Counted from the first letter of the stretch, positions 16,431 to 24,691 are shown. The stretch is 64,000 nt of DNA from CBFDBF01 sp050304615 (GCA_050304615.1 JBNLDW010000015.1:5354-69353), one strand, 5' to 3'. Numbers and translations are program-made. Notes: generated by a model from the sequence alone, not told the origin.

Positions 16431-18437
16431 TCATGCCGGCACCCCCATATCTCGTAGCGCCTTGAGCTGATCCCGCACCCTGGCCGCGTCCTCGAACTCC
16501 AGATCCCTGGCATGCTGGTACATCTGCTTCTCCATCTGCTCTATCTTCTTCGCCATCTGACGCGGCGACAGGGCACTATATTCTGCCTGAATCTCGGCCA
16601 CTTTGGCATACTCTCTGGCCGCCATGGGCGCACCTGGGCGGGCCCCTTCCATTATATCTGCTACCGTCTTGAGGATGGTCTTAGGGGTGATGTTATGCTC
16701 CTTATTGTAAGCAATCTGTTTGTTGCGCCGCCGTTCGGTCTCGTCGATGGCGCGCTGCATAGAGCCGGTTATCTTGTTGGCATAGAGTATCGCCCTGCCA
16801 TTGAGATTGCGTGCCGCCCGGCCCATGGTCTGGATAAGGGCCCCCTCGGAACGAAGAAAACCCTCCTTATCGGCGTCTAGTACGGCCACCAGCGCCACCT
16901 CAGGCATATCCAGCCCCTCCCGTAGCAGGTTGATACCAACCAGCACATCAAACTCCCCCAGGCGCAGGTCACGGATGATCTCAACCCGCTCAACCGTCTC
17001 GATATCAGAGTGAAGGTAGCGCACCCGTATGCCATTATCATGCAGGTAGTCGGTAAGATCCTCCGCCATGCGCTTGGTCAGGGTGGTAACCAGCACCCTG
17101 TCGCCCTGGCTGGCAGTGAGGTTGATCTCAGAGAGCAGATCATCCACCTGACTATCCGCCGATCTTATCTCCACCTCTGGATCCACCAGCCCGGTGGGAC
17201 GTACCACCTGCTCCACCACCGCACCAGAGCGGTTCAGCTCATACTCTCTGGGGGTGGCAGATACATAGATGACCTGGGTCGCCCTGGCCTCAAACTCATC
17301 AAACCGCAGGGGTCGATTATCCAGGGCCGAGGGGAGCCGAAAGCCGTACTCCACCAGTGTCTCCTTGCGCGAGCGGTCGCCCTTATACATCCCGCCCAGT
17401 TGAGGAATAGTTACATGGCTCTCATCCACCACGAGCAGGGCATTGTCCGGCAGATAGTCGAGCATGGTGGGAGGCGCTTCGCCCGCCTGGCGGTCGGAGA
17501 GGTAGCGCGAGTAGTTCTCGATCCCCGAGCAGTAACCGAGCTCCATGATCATCTCAATATCATATCTGGTACGCTGCTCCAGCCGCTGCGCCTCAACCAG
17601 TTTGTCGTTATCCCGCAGATATCCAAGCCGCTCTTGCAGCTCCTGTTTAATCTTCTCTACCGCCGCTAGCAGCGTCTCGCGTGGTGTTACATAGTGCGAC
17701 TTGGGATAGATGGTAAAACGGGGCACCTGACGTATCACCTCGCCGGTTAGCGGATCAAATAGCGACAGCTTCTCCACCTCACCATCGAACAGCTCAATCC
17801 GTATCGCATCCTGATCCGATTCTGCCGGGTGAACATCGATAACCTCACCCCTTACCCGATAGGTGGCACGCTTGAGCTCCACCTCATTGCGGGTGTACTG
17901 CAACTCGGCCAGACGGCGCAGTATCGTACGTTGATCTATATGGTCACCCCGGACTACATGCAACACCATACTAAGATATTGGCGGGGATCACCCAGGCCA
18001 TATATGCAGGATACAGTCCCTACAATAATGGTGTCTGGCCGTTCCAGCAGTGCCTTGGTGGCCGACAGGCGCATCTGTTCGATATGCTCATTGATCGAGG
18101 CATCCTTATCGATAAAGGTATCAGAAGATGGGACATACGCCTCTGGCTGATAGTAGTCATAGTAGGAGACGAAATACTCCACCGCACTATCGGGGAAAAA
18201 ATCTCGCATCTCGCTATAGAGCTGTGCCGCCAGAGTCTTATTGTGCGCCAGGATCAGGGTGGGACGCTGTGTCTGCTGGATCACATTGGCGATGGTAAAT
18301 GTCTTGCCGGAACCGGTGACTCCAAGCAGCGTCATCCCGGCCTCGCCATCGTTCAATCCGTCGACCAGGTCACGGATTGCCTCAGGTTGATCACCAGCTG
18401 GGGCAAAATCGGATATTAATTGAAACTCTTTTGGCAT
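16431..18437 (-). CDS. uvrB: excinuclease ABC subunit B
   Basis: A 668-residue UvrB. The Walker A motif GVTGSGKTFTIANV is near residue 39, the DEAD-like box DESHVTIPQ near 339, helicase motifs (MGRAARN) near 540, and the C-terminal UVR domain (HARDLEFEDAARVRDQL) near 635. It loads on damaged DNA with UvrA and recruits UvrC for nucleotide excision repair. It is divergent from the aminotransferase gene, with the shared promoter region at 18438-18528. Confidence 0.98.
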   Translation of the reverse strand: MPKEFQLISDFAPAGDQPEAIRDLVDGLNDGEAGMTLLGVTGSGKTFTIANVIQQTQRPTLILAHNKTLAAQLYSEMRDFFPDSAVEYFVSYYDYYQPEAYVPSSDTFIDKDASINEHIEQMRLSATKALLERPDTIIVGTVSCIYGLGDPRQYLSMVLHVVRGDHIDQRTILRRLAELQYTRNEVELKRATYRVRGEVIDVHPAESDQDAIRIELFDGEVEKLSLFDPLTGEVIRQVPRFTIYPKSHYVTPRETLLAAVEKIKQELQERLGYLRDNDKLVEAQRLEQRTRYDIEMIMELGYCSGIENYSRYLSDRQAGEAPPTMLDYLPDNALLVVDESHVTIPQLGGMYKGDRSRKETLVEYGFRLPSALDNRPLRFDEFEARATQVIYVSATPREYELNRSGAVVEQVVRPTGLVDPEVEIRSADSQVDDLLSEINLTASQGDRVLVTTLTKRMAEDLTDYLHDNGIRVRYLHSDIETVERVEIIRDLRLGEFDVLVGINLLREGLDMPEVALVAVLDADKEGFLRSEGALIQTMGRAARNLNGRAILYANKITGSMQRAIDETERRRNKQIAYNKEHNITPKTILKTVADIMEGARPGAPMAAREYAKVAEIQAEYSALSPRQMAKKIEQMEKQMYQHARDLEFEDAARVRDQLKALRDMGVPA

Positions 18438-18528
18438 AATGGTATCTATGCTAACCAGCAGTGTTATATATAAATGTAACCAGTAGATCTTGGCTAGAAC
18501 CTCCTATTATAACTTTGGATGGATTTTT

Positions 18529-19716
18529 ATGAGCATTAAACTTTCAGCCCGTGTACAAGCGGTTAAACCCTCTCTCACCCTAGCAATAACCGCACGCGCC
18601 AAAGAGATGCGCGCCGCCGGTAAGGATATCATCGGCCTGGGTGCCGGTGAGCCGGATTTTGATACCCCAGAGCATATCAAGCAGGCCGCAATAAAGGCGA
18701 TCAATGATGGTTTTACCAAGTACACCCCGGTAGATGGCACTGTCGAGCTGAAACAGGCGGTTATAGAGAAGTTCAAGCGTGACAACGGCCTGGAGTATGA
18801 GATGGATCAGATCCTGGTCTCTTGTGGCGGCAAACAGAGCTTCTACAACCTGGCCCAGGCGATCCTTGATCCGGGTGATGAGGTGGTAATCCCAACCCCC
18901 TACTGGGTCTCCTATCCAGACATGGCGATCCTGGCAGGTGGATTGCCTTCATTCATTCAGGCTGGGGCTGATCAGAATTTCAAGATCACCCCCAATCAGC
19001 TGCGCTCAGCCATGACCGACAAGACCCGCCTGATGGTTATCAATAGCCCATCCAACCCCACCGGCATGACCTACTCAAAGGACGAGCTGGCAGAGCTGGG
19101 GAAGGTGCTGCTGGAGTTTCCTAAGGTGGTGGTTGCCACCGATGATATGTATGAACATATCCTCTGGAGTGATGAACCGTTCGCCAATATCCTCAACGCT
19201 TGTCCCGAGCTGGCCGATCGCTGCGTGGTGCTAAACGGGGTATCCAAGGCCTACTCCATGACCGGCTGGCGCATTGGTTATGCCGGCGGCCCTGCAAATA
19301 TCATCAAGGCGATGAAGAAGATCCAGTCCCAAAGCACCTCCAACCCAACCTCTATATCCCAGGTGGCAGCCCAGGTGGCACTGGAGGGGCCCCAGGAGTG
19401 TATCAGTGAGATGCTGGTCCATTTCAAGCAGCGTCACGACTATGTGGTAGAGCGGCTGAACACCATGCCGGGGGTGGAGTGTCTACCTACAAATGGCACC
19501 TTCTACTGCTTCCCCAACGTGGCTAAGGCGATAGAGTGCATAGATGGCATCAACAACGACCTAGAACTGGCAGAGCACCTGATTGAACAGGCCGGGGTAG
19601 CGGTGGTTCCAGGCACCGCCTTTGGTCTGGGCGGACATATCCGCCTCTCCATCGCCACCAGCATGGAGAACCTGACAAACGCCCTCGATCGTCTAGAGAA
19701 GGTATTTGCGGCCTGA
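18529..19716 (+). CDS. class I PLP aminotransferase (aspartate type)
   Basis: A 395-residue fold-type I PLP enzyme. The start MSIKLSARVQAVKPSLTL and GLGAGEPDFDTPEHI are typical of the aspartate aminotransferase Ib subgroup. The substrate and PLP contacts NSPSNPTG are near residue 173, and the Schiff-base lysine lies in NGVSKAYSMTGWRIGY near 237. It probably moves the amino group between aspartate and 2-oxoglutarate; prephenate transamination is also known in this subgroup. I chose the ATG at 18529 over the upstream in-frame TTG (18490), which would add an atypical leader. Confidence 0.93.
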   Translation: MSIKLSARVQAVKPSLTLAITARAKEMRAAGKDIIGLGAGEPDFDTPEHIKQAAIKAINDGFTKYTPVDGTVELKQAVIEKFKRDNGLEYEMDQILVSCGGKQSFYNLAQAILDPGDEVVIPTPYWVSYPDMAILAGGLPSFIQAGADQNFKITPNQLRSAMTDKTRLMVINSPSNPTGMTYSKDELAELGKVLLEFPKVVVATDDMYEHILWSDEPFANILNACPELADRCVVLNGVSKAYSMTGWRIGYAGGPANIIKAMKKIQSQSTSNPTSISQVAAQVALEGPQECISEMLVHFKQRHDYVVERLNTMPGVECLPTNGTFYCFPNVAKAIECIDGINNDLELAEHLIEQAGVAVVPGTAFGLGGHIRLSIATSMENLTNALDRLEKVFAA

Positions 19717-19769
19717 TCGGTTGTCCTATTGACCAAACCGGGGTAGACCATTATCATACGCCGCTTCCT

Positions 19770-19845
19770 TCCCCGGTAGCTCAGTTGGTAGAGCGGGTGA
19801 CTGTTAATCACTAGGTCGGCAGTTCGAGCCTGTCCCGGGGAGCCA
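19770..19845 (+). tRNA. tRNA-Asn (GTT)
   Basis: A 76-base cloverleaf: acceptor TCCCCGG/CCGGGGA, D arm AGCTCAGTTGGTAGAGC, anticodon loop CTGTTAA giving GTT, T loop TTCGAGC with one G-U pair in the stem, and an encoded CCA. It marks the left edge of the accessory region; the cassette array starts 425 bases downstream. Confidence 0.96.
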
Positions 19846-20269
19846 AACAGCCTTACTGGGAACTTTTTTTAGTTCCTGGTTGTTTTGCCATTACTATCAA
19901 TGGGTTACGTTTACGCGTAACCCATTTTTTGTGCCTCTCCAATAGTGTGTGCGGCTTGGTCTTGAATCCAAGGCGACCCCCTATACTCCTATAAGCAAAA
20001 ACCACCGGCTCCGGCAGAATCGTTCTGGGCCTGGACTGCCCATGAAACCTTGTGTTTTATAGGTAAACACGATAAAAAAGAGGCACCCTCTGGTTCAGAA
20101 CAATCAAAAGGAACTCTTTCAGGATGAAAGTGAAAGAACCGAACAAGCCAGCCAAGACAACCCTCCACCCTATAAATGGGGTATTTTGTTGCTCAAATAG
20201 ACACATAGTGAACATCGATAGAACGCACTGTCGCATATTCCAATATCTGTGCGTATCGCATAATCACCT
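19846..20269. other. gene-free stretch after tRNA-Asn
   Basis: No coding frame is supported here. It holds an inverted repeat GGAAC-N-GTTCC near 19859-19875, the terminator at 19901-19930, then about 340 bases without a recognisable element up to the cassette core site at 20270. I looked for an integron integrase, an attI site or a further attC just before 20270 and saw none. Confidence 0.6.
19901..19930 (+). terminator. intrinsic terminator after tRNA-Asn
   Basis: TGGGTTACG (19901-19909) pairs with CGTAACCCA (19916-19924), followed by TTTTTT. The loop-side bases and stem match the tRNA-Pro terminator at 7096-7125 almost base for base. Confidence 0.85.
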
Positions 20270-20283
20270 GTTAGCGTAGAAGA

Positions 20284-20682
20284 ATGGAGATATCGCGCAA
20301 AAATGCACAGTGGATAGGATGGGGGTCAATTCTAGTTGCTTTGATTGTTCAAATATTCAACGACGTGTCTTGCTATGATCGAGGAATATTTGAATCAATA
20401 TCAACAATATGGTTTCCGGGTATCCCTTTGATCCCAGCGCTAGTGTTCTTGGCCTCTACAAACCCATTGCGGGCAGTTGGTGCATCAATTGTTGCAATAG
20501 CGTTCTATGCCCTTGCGTATTACACAGATTGTATAACGCCTTATGAAGGTGGAGGGGCCTCGATGATTTATGTTGTTGTAATACTATATGGTACGCCACT
20601 TGCGATAATTAGTGGGTTTATTGCTGGTAGTATTACAAATGGTATTGTAAAAGATGATAGAAACGCTAACAAAGCAAATTGA
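20284..20682 (+). CDS. cassette-borne predicted membrane protein
   Basis: A 132-residue protein with about four hydrophobic segments (roughly residues 9-25, 40-58, 63-79 and 96-121), so probably an inner-membrane protein; cysteines in DVSCYDRG and DCITP are the only other notable residues. The ATG lies only seven bases after the left core site, as is common in cassettes, and the stop codon lies inside the attC. The DNA is AT-richer than the flanking conserved genes. I recognise no family. Cassette promoters are usually absent, so expression may depend on upstream read-through. Confidence 0.7.
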   Translation: MEISRKNAQWIGWGSILVALIVQIFNDVSCYDRGIFESISTIWFPGIPLIPALVFLASTNPLRAVGASIVAIAFYALAYYTDCITPYEGGGASMIYVVVILYGTPLAIISGFIAGSITNGIVKDDRNANKAN

Positions 20683-20751
20683 CTCGGACGGCAAAAAGCG
20701 CCGCTCCTACGTCGCTCTTCTTTTTGCCTCCGGTTATTTGAGACGTTAGTA
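20664..20751 (+). other. attC recombination site, complete (88 bp)
   Basis: Outer cores CGCTAAC (20664-20670) and GTTAGTA (20745-20751) enclose two long complementary arms: left ACTCGGACGGCAAAAAGCG (20682-20700), right TTTTTGCCTCCGGTTATTTG (20721-20740). The folded single strand would give the long imperfect stem with a small loop (CCGCTCCTACGTCGC region) that IntI recognises. Extra unpaired bases between the arms agree with attC structure. Confidence 0.75.
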
Positions 20752-20770
20752 ATCAATAAAGGTAAGTCAT

Positions 20771-21172
20771 ATGTCAAACGAATTATCAAAGGAGAGATTC
20801 AACAACATCACTACTATGATTCGATATCACAATGATAAAATCATCGATGCCTTTAATCGATTCGTAACTTTTTCAATCGGTATTGTTGGCGGGTCATTTT
20901 GGCTTATCTCACAAAAGAATATAGAACCAGCTATAAAAGAGGCAGTGATTTCCAGTGTACCCATCTTGTTTTGGTTTCTAGGCGTAAGCACTATTGCTTT
21001 GATCTATTCAAATTGGAGCTCCTGGTTTGGTTTTCGGCAAGCCGAGTCAGTCCTTGTGAGTGATGCTCCTGCTCCTAGTCGATTAAAATCGTCCAAAGAG
21101 CAAATAATAATGGTCTGTATAATTTTATTTGTATGCGTATTTTTCACATGCTTCAGTCCATTGAGCCTCTAA
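20771..21172 (+). CDS. second cassette-borne predicted membrane protein
   Basis: A 133-residue protein with a polar, charged N-terminus (about 1-30), then hydrophobic segments near 33-47, 56-78 and 112-130. AAAGG lies ten bases before the ATG, with CATATG at the start. The stop codon TAA is two bases before the inverse core of the following attC. It resembles no family I can name; the layout (N-terminal helix plus three membrane helices) is only descriptive. AT-rich like cassette 1 and clearly unlike the surrounding chromosomal genes. Confidence 0.7.
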   Translation: MSNELSKERFNNITTMIRYHNDKIIDAFNRFVTFSIGIVGGSFWLISQKNIEPAIKEAVISSVPILFWFLGVSTIALIYSNWSSWFGFRQAESVLVSDAPAPSRLKSSKEQIIMVCIILFVCVFFTCFSPLSL

Positions 21173-21173
21173 T

Positions 21174-21223
21174 TTCTAACAAAGCAATTTCACTCGGACG
21201 CCCAGCTTGGCTACGCGCCGGTA
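21174..21223 (+). other. truncated attC remnant
   Basis: The sequence TTCTAACAAAGCAATTTCAC and the following CTCGGACGCC match the left arm of the complete attC at 20664, and a short GCGCCGGT begins the right arm. The rest of the right arm and the outer GTTRRRY core are missing. The break comes just before the REP-like hairpin at 21246, so the site was probably cut by an insertion or deletion there. Confidence 0.65.
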
Positions 21224-21245
21224 TAAAAAACCTAGAAAAAACCCG

Positions 21246-21309
21246 GGTCAGAGAGCAATTGTTTCTAATATTAGAACCCGTAAATATTAGCGTTAATTGC
21301 TCTCTGACC
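21246..21309. repeat. REP-like double hairpin
   Basis: A perfect 15-base inverted repeat: GGTCAGAGAGCAATT (21246-21260) and AATTGCTCTCTGACC (21295-21309). Inside it lie a second palindrome CTAATATTAG (21265-21274) and a partial echo (TAAATATTAG). The outer arm is related to the hairpin at 105-152. From here to the next gene at 21553 I see nothing else besides a short GTTTGCTA direct repeat near 21449 and 21466. Confidence 0.75.
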
Positions 21310-21552
21310 ACATTTATTCCAGGCCCAGAGGCCTATGAGTAAGCCTTATTTTGAGGCTCGGAGGTGTCCGTGATACTTGGGGCACTCCATGGTGTCCCCG
21401 TGGTTTACCAAAACAACATATGATAATTTGTTGATTTATCTGACAAAGGTTTGCTATCTAGTTGAAGTTTGCTAGTTTATTGATATATTAATTACAGTTC
21501 GAGCACGAAACGCATCTCAAGGAATTTCTATATGCCTACAAAGGAGGGTAAG

Positions 21553-22029
21553 ATGAAAATGATGAATATCTGTGTCGCAGTTTTGTCTATTTTTTGTATC
21601 GTTGTATTAGGGGGCAACAACGCATTTGCTGAGTCTAATCCCTTGAACCCCGGAACAAGAGTACCTATCACTGAGTCCTCTCGCCACACACTCACTCCCC
21701 CTAGACCACTCAAGCCATGTGCTACGATTCCCGTCAATTATAAACTGATCATCCCACCGTATACCGTGCCTCGGGAGAACATATATCCAAACCAGACAGT
21801 CCCTGACGGCATAATTGTTTCAAATACGGTACAAATATCCTTGTGGGAGGCTTCATGCCCATCACGGTGCTCTCTCCCAAACAATACGGTCAACGCACAA
21901 TGCCTTCCTCCCAATTTTGCTGGTATGTCCCAGGATGCCAGCAAATATATGTTTCCATTAATTTTAGACAGCGTGGACTGCGGTGGGATGGAAGAAGGGC
22001 CAAATCCTAACGTGATGTGTGAACAATAA
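21553..22029 (+). CDS. small secreted protein of unknown family
   Basis: A 158-residue protein with a clear signal peptide (hydrophobic ICVAVLSIFCIVVLGG, cut near NAFA-E). The mature part is rich in Pro and Asn and has cysteines in CATIP, CPSRCS, QCLPPN, VDCGG and a final CEQ, which suggests disulfide bonds. I chose the ATG at 21553, which has AAGGAGG five bases upstream; the frame open from 21532 starts before that site. It is followed by the terminator at 22121. No family is recognised. AT-rich like the cassettes, so it probably came in with the accessory region. Confidence 0.7.
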   Translation: MKMMNICVAVLSIFCIVVLGGNNAFAESNPLNPGTRVPITESSRHTLTPPRPLKPCATIPVNYKLIIPPYTVPRENIYPNQTVPDGIIVSNTVQISLWEASCPSRCSLPNNTVNAQCLPPNFAGMSQDASKYMFPLILDSVDCGGMEEGPNPNVMCEQ

Positions 22030-22120
22030 GGGGCGCATTCACTCTCTGTTTACAAACAAGAAACAAAAACGTAAAAAGGCTAACAGTTGTAGCCTTTGTC
22101 GCCATTTTTTCACTTTGCTT

Positions 22121-22157
22121 AAAGCCCCAGTCGAATGTTTCCGTCTGGGGCTTTTTT
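22121..22157 (+). terminator. intrinsic terminator
   Basis: AAAGCCCCAG (22121-22130) pairs with CTGGGGCTTT (22145-22154) around a 14-base loop, with a T run. It ends the secreted-protein transcript. A weaker hairpin AAGGCT/AGCCTT lies just before it, near 22076-22096. Confidence 0.8.
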
Positions 22158-22222
22158 ATGTTAGGTTCGCAGCACTGGAAACAATACAGGACATCCACCA
22201 CTTAATGTACTGGAATAGATAG

Positions 22223-22942
22223 ATGAGCAGAAGAATTCTTCTTTCTTGGAGTAGTGGTAAAGACAGTGCGTGGGCTCTTCATCGCCTGCAGCAAGATCCA
22301 ACTGTTGAGGTGATTGGTCTGTTCTGCACAATCAATAAGATGTTTGAACGCGTAGCTATGCATGGTGTGAGAGTCGAACTTCTGCAACAGCAGGCAAACA
22401 GCGTTGGTCTACCATTACACATAATTGAAATCCCATATCCTTGTAGCGATAGTGAATATGCAGCAGCTATGACTCAGTTCGTTGCTTCTGCTAGGAATGA
22501 TAACATTGAGTGTTTTGCCTTTGGCGACCTCTTTCTCGATGATGTACGCCAATATCGCGAAGAGCGTCTGGCCAGCACCGGAATAACACCAATATTTCCT
22601 CTTTGGAATATTCCAACACAGCCTCTTTCCAGGGAAATGGTGTACGCTGGATTAAGGGCAGTGGTTACATGTGTTGACCCGAAACAAATTTCGAAGAAAT
22701 TTTCTGGGAGGGAGTACAACGACTCTTTTTTGGACGATATTCCAAAAGGGATTGACCCTTGCGGTGAATACGGAGAGTTCCACAGCTTTGCATTCGATGG
22801 CCCTATGTTCCAAAACCCCATTGAAGTGACTGTTGGAGAAACGGTTCATAGGGATGGTTTCGTATTCACTGATCTATTACCGTTTACACCTAATACGTCG
22901 CCCAGCTCGGATGCTTGCCGTAATACTGTTCACGTCGATTGA
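22223..22942 (+). CDS. Dph6-type ATP pyrophosphatase (adenine nucleotide alpha hydrolase fold)
   Basis: A 239-residue protein of the diphthine-ammonia-ligase / MJ0570-like family. The PP-loop is visible at the start: LLSWSSGKDSAWAL (SSGKDS), and later family motifs FAFGDLFLDDVRQYRE, GLRAVVTCVD and the conserved DPCGEYGEFHSFAFDGP are clear. In archaea and eukaryotes the family amidates diphthine on EF-2, but bacteria have no diphthamide, so the bacterial substrate is unknown. It is followed 39 bases later by the DNA glycosylase gene on the same strand. Confidence 0.88.
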   Translation: MSRRILLSWSSGKDSAWALHRLQQDPTVEVIGLFCTINKMFERVAMHGVRVELLQQQANSVGLPLHIIEIPYPCSDSEYAAAMTQFVASARNDNIECFAFGDLFLDDVRQYREERLASTGITPIFPLWNIPTQPLSREMVYAGLRAVVTCVDPKQISKKFSGREYNDSFLDDIPKGIDPCGEYGEFHSFAFDGPMFQNPIEVTVGETVHRDGFVFTDLLPFTPNTSPSSDACRNTVHVD

Positions 22943-22981
22943 CGTCCAATCTTTCTGTTCAATATGTCAGGTTTCATGTGA

Positions 22982-23515
22982 ATGTCTACCATCCAGGGAT
23001 TCCCGCCAGTAGCATCAAACAGCGCCAGGGTACTGATCCTTGGCTCAATGCCCGGTGTGGACTCGCTCAAAGCGCAGCAATATTACACACATCCTAGAAA
23101 CGCTTTTTGGCACATCATGGAGGGATTGTTCGGACTCGATGCAGAAGGTCCGTACAAGGAACGGCTAAAATCACTGATTGAGAATCGAGTAGCCCTTTGG
23201 GATGTTCTACAAGCCTGTCACCGTCCTGGAAGCATGGATGCATCAATCATGGAAGACTCTATTGTGGTAAATGACTTTGCATCCTTCTTCCAGCACCACT
23301 CAAACATACAGGCCATCTTCTTTAACGGGGCTAAGGCGGAACAGGTGTATCGCAAATATGTGGTGCCAGCATTACCAGAGCATATCCCAGCTTACTTTAT
23401 GCAACGCCTGCCATCCACGAGTCCGGCTAATGCGCGTTTAACGCTAGCGACAAAATTAGAGCTGTGGCGGGTGATATATGATTACACGCATTTATTATAT
23501 GATCAGGTTATGTGA
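22982..23515 (+). CDS. DNA-deoxyinosine glycosylase (UDG superfamily, family 6-like)
   Basis: A 177-residue protein of the uracil-DNA glycosylase fold. The N-terminal motif LILGSMPGVDSLKAQQYY followed by THPRNAFW fits the hypoxanthine-DNA glycosylase (family 6) group, with NGAKA and the C-terminal LPSTSPANA loop in the expected places. It would remove deaminated adenine (hypoxanthine) from DNA in base excision repair. It overlaps the convergent DUF1513 gene by 21 bases at the 3' ends. Family assignment is good; the exact base preference is by homology only. Confidence 0.87.
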   Translation: MSTIQGFPPVASNSARVLILGSMPGVDSLKAQQYYTHPRNAFWHIMEGLFGLDAEGPYKERLKSLIENRVALWDVLQACHRPGSMDASIMEDSIVVNDFASFFQHHSNIQAIFFNGAKAEQVYRKYVVPALPEHIPAYFMQRLPSTSPANARLTLATKLELWRVIYDYTHLLYDQVM

Positions 23516-24640
23516 CCCAGCCATGTACGAGACCGGCAGATAACTTGACTCAAGCGGCTCAAAGGTTTCGGCATCCAGTAATACTAAATGGGTTGCCTGA
23601 TCATATGTAAGAACAAAATAGCGTTGGTCCAAGGTTAGAGATATCCCCCTGGGCGAACGATACTTACCTTCGATCGCCTTCACCAGTTTTCCAGTATTGA
23701 AATCCCAGAATGTCACCAGGTCGCCGCTGGGGTTGGTTGCACCGACAATCATACTTGGCTCATGAATGGCAACACTCAGGGTTTCGCCAACCATCTTGGA
23801 GCGGATAGGATCATCCGCAATACGCAGTTGGTTTTTCTGGTAGTCATAGAAACTGATATTGCCCCGCCACGCCTTATCATCCTTCTTAATCCCTTCTCTT
23901 GGTGCCGATACGATTGCCAGTTGGCCTGTGGAGCTGATATCAATATGCCCGGCATTCAATCCAGGATCGCTTATATCTACCTTACGCTTCAGTTCGCGGT
24001 CGTTTGCCCCCACATAGGTGACAGAGGCGTAGTCCTTGCTGCCGATAAGTCCTCCCCCATTACTGAACACTAGGGTCTCTCCATCATCAATCAGATGGCA
24101 GTCATGCGGTGCTAAACCATAGCTGGGAAAATCACCAGTCAACTCAAAGCTCTCACCATCACGCACGGCAACTACACCGCGCATACTTCCATCAGCCACT
24201 ACTGTCTCGGCTGCATATAGATAACTCCCATCAGGACTATAGGCACCGTGTCCATAAAATTCACGTTCTGTGGTGGTCTCAATCTTGCGCAAAACTTTTG
24301 CATTAACCAGATCCACCTCGCAGCACCCCTTGCCGTGCTTCTCAAAAATAACAGCACTTTGAGGATGTATAGGATGAGGCGTGACACCATGACCAAAAAA
24401 GTCAATGTCAGTGATTATCATTAGTTCACTATCCTGGTCATCCAGGTTGTGGATTCCAACAAAATAGTCGAGCTCTTTTGTTCCAGGAACGACACCTTTA
24501 CCCGGTCCAATCACCGTCCCCATCTTGCTATCTTGAGCAGAGGCACTACCTAAGCTGCAAAATCCGGTGAGCAGCAGTCCAGTGGCTGCAGTAGCACTAT
24601 CTACAAGGAATTTTCGGCGAGATCTATTAGTTAGATACAT
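23495..24640 (-). CDS. Tat-exported DUF1513 beta-propeller-like protein
   Basis: A 381-residue protein with a twin-arginine signal (SRRKFLV followed by a hydrophobic stretch ending near GSASA). The mature part matches DUF1513: FGHGVTPHPIHPQSAVIFEK, REFYGHGAYSPDGSYLYAAE and GLAPHDCHLIDDGETLVFSN, repeated blade-like units suggesting a seven-bladed propeller. DUF1513 genes often accompany imelysin-type iron uptake genes in other proteobacteria, but none are here. I chose the ATG at 24640, with GGAG nine bases upstream; the frame open from 24655 starts before that site. Periplasmic; function unknown. Confidence 0.87.
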   Translation of the reverse strand: MYLTNRSRRKFLVDSATAATGLLLTGFCSLGSASAQDSKMGTVIGPGKGVVPGTKELDYFVGIHNLDDQDSELMIITDIDFFGHGVTPHPIHPQSAVIFEKHGKGCCEVDLVNAKVLRKIETTTEREFYGHGAYSPDGSYLYAAETVVADGSMRGVVAVRDGESFELTGDFPSYGLAPHDCHLIDDGETLVFSNGGGLIGSKDYASVTYVGANDRELKRKVDISDPGLNAGHIDISSTGQLAIVSAPREGIKKDDKAWRGNISFYDYQKNQLRIADDPIRSKMVGETLSVAIHEPSMIVGATNPSGDLVTFWDFNTGKLVKAIEGKYRSPRGISLTLDQRYFVLTYDQATHLVLLDAETFEPLESSYLPVSYMAGSHNLII

Positions 24641-24691
24641 ATCAAATAACTCCATTGATCAGGGTCGTAATTTAGTTTGGTGTGCAAGCTG

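Larger units (their letters stand above)
20270..21223 (+). mobile_element. orphan integron cassettes (two, no integrase)
   Basis: Two gene-attC units lie in series on the plus strand. The first cassette runs from the core G/TTAGCG (20270-20276) to the G at 20745, the second from TTAGTA (20746) to a truncated attC ending about 21223. The inverse core of cassette 1 (CGCTAAC, 20664-20670) is the exact complement of its own left core GTTAGCG, as expected for a real cassette. For cassette 2, TTCTAAC (21174) matches the complement of GTTAGTA at six of seven bases. No intI is visible in the window. This fits a CALIN (cluster of attC sites lacking an integrase) or cassettes placed at a secondary site. 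Confidence 0.72.

Noticed and set aside
19846..20269. attI site or integrase upstream of the cassettes
   Set aside because: No integrase frame and no attI-like repeats seen; only the core site GTTAGCG is present.
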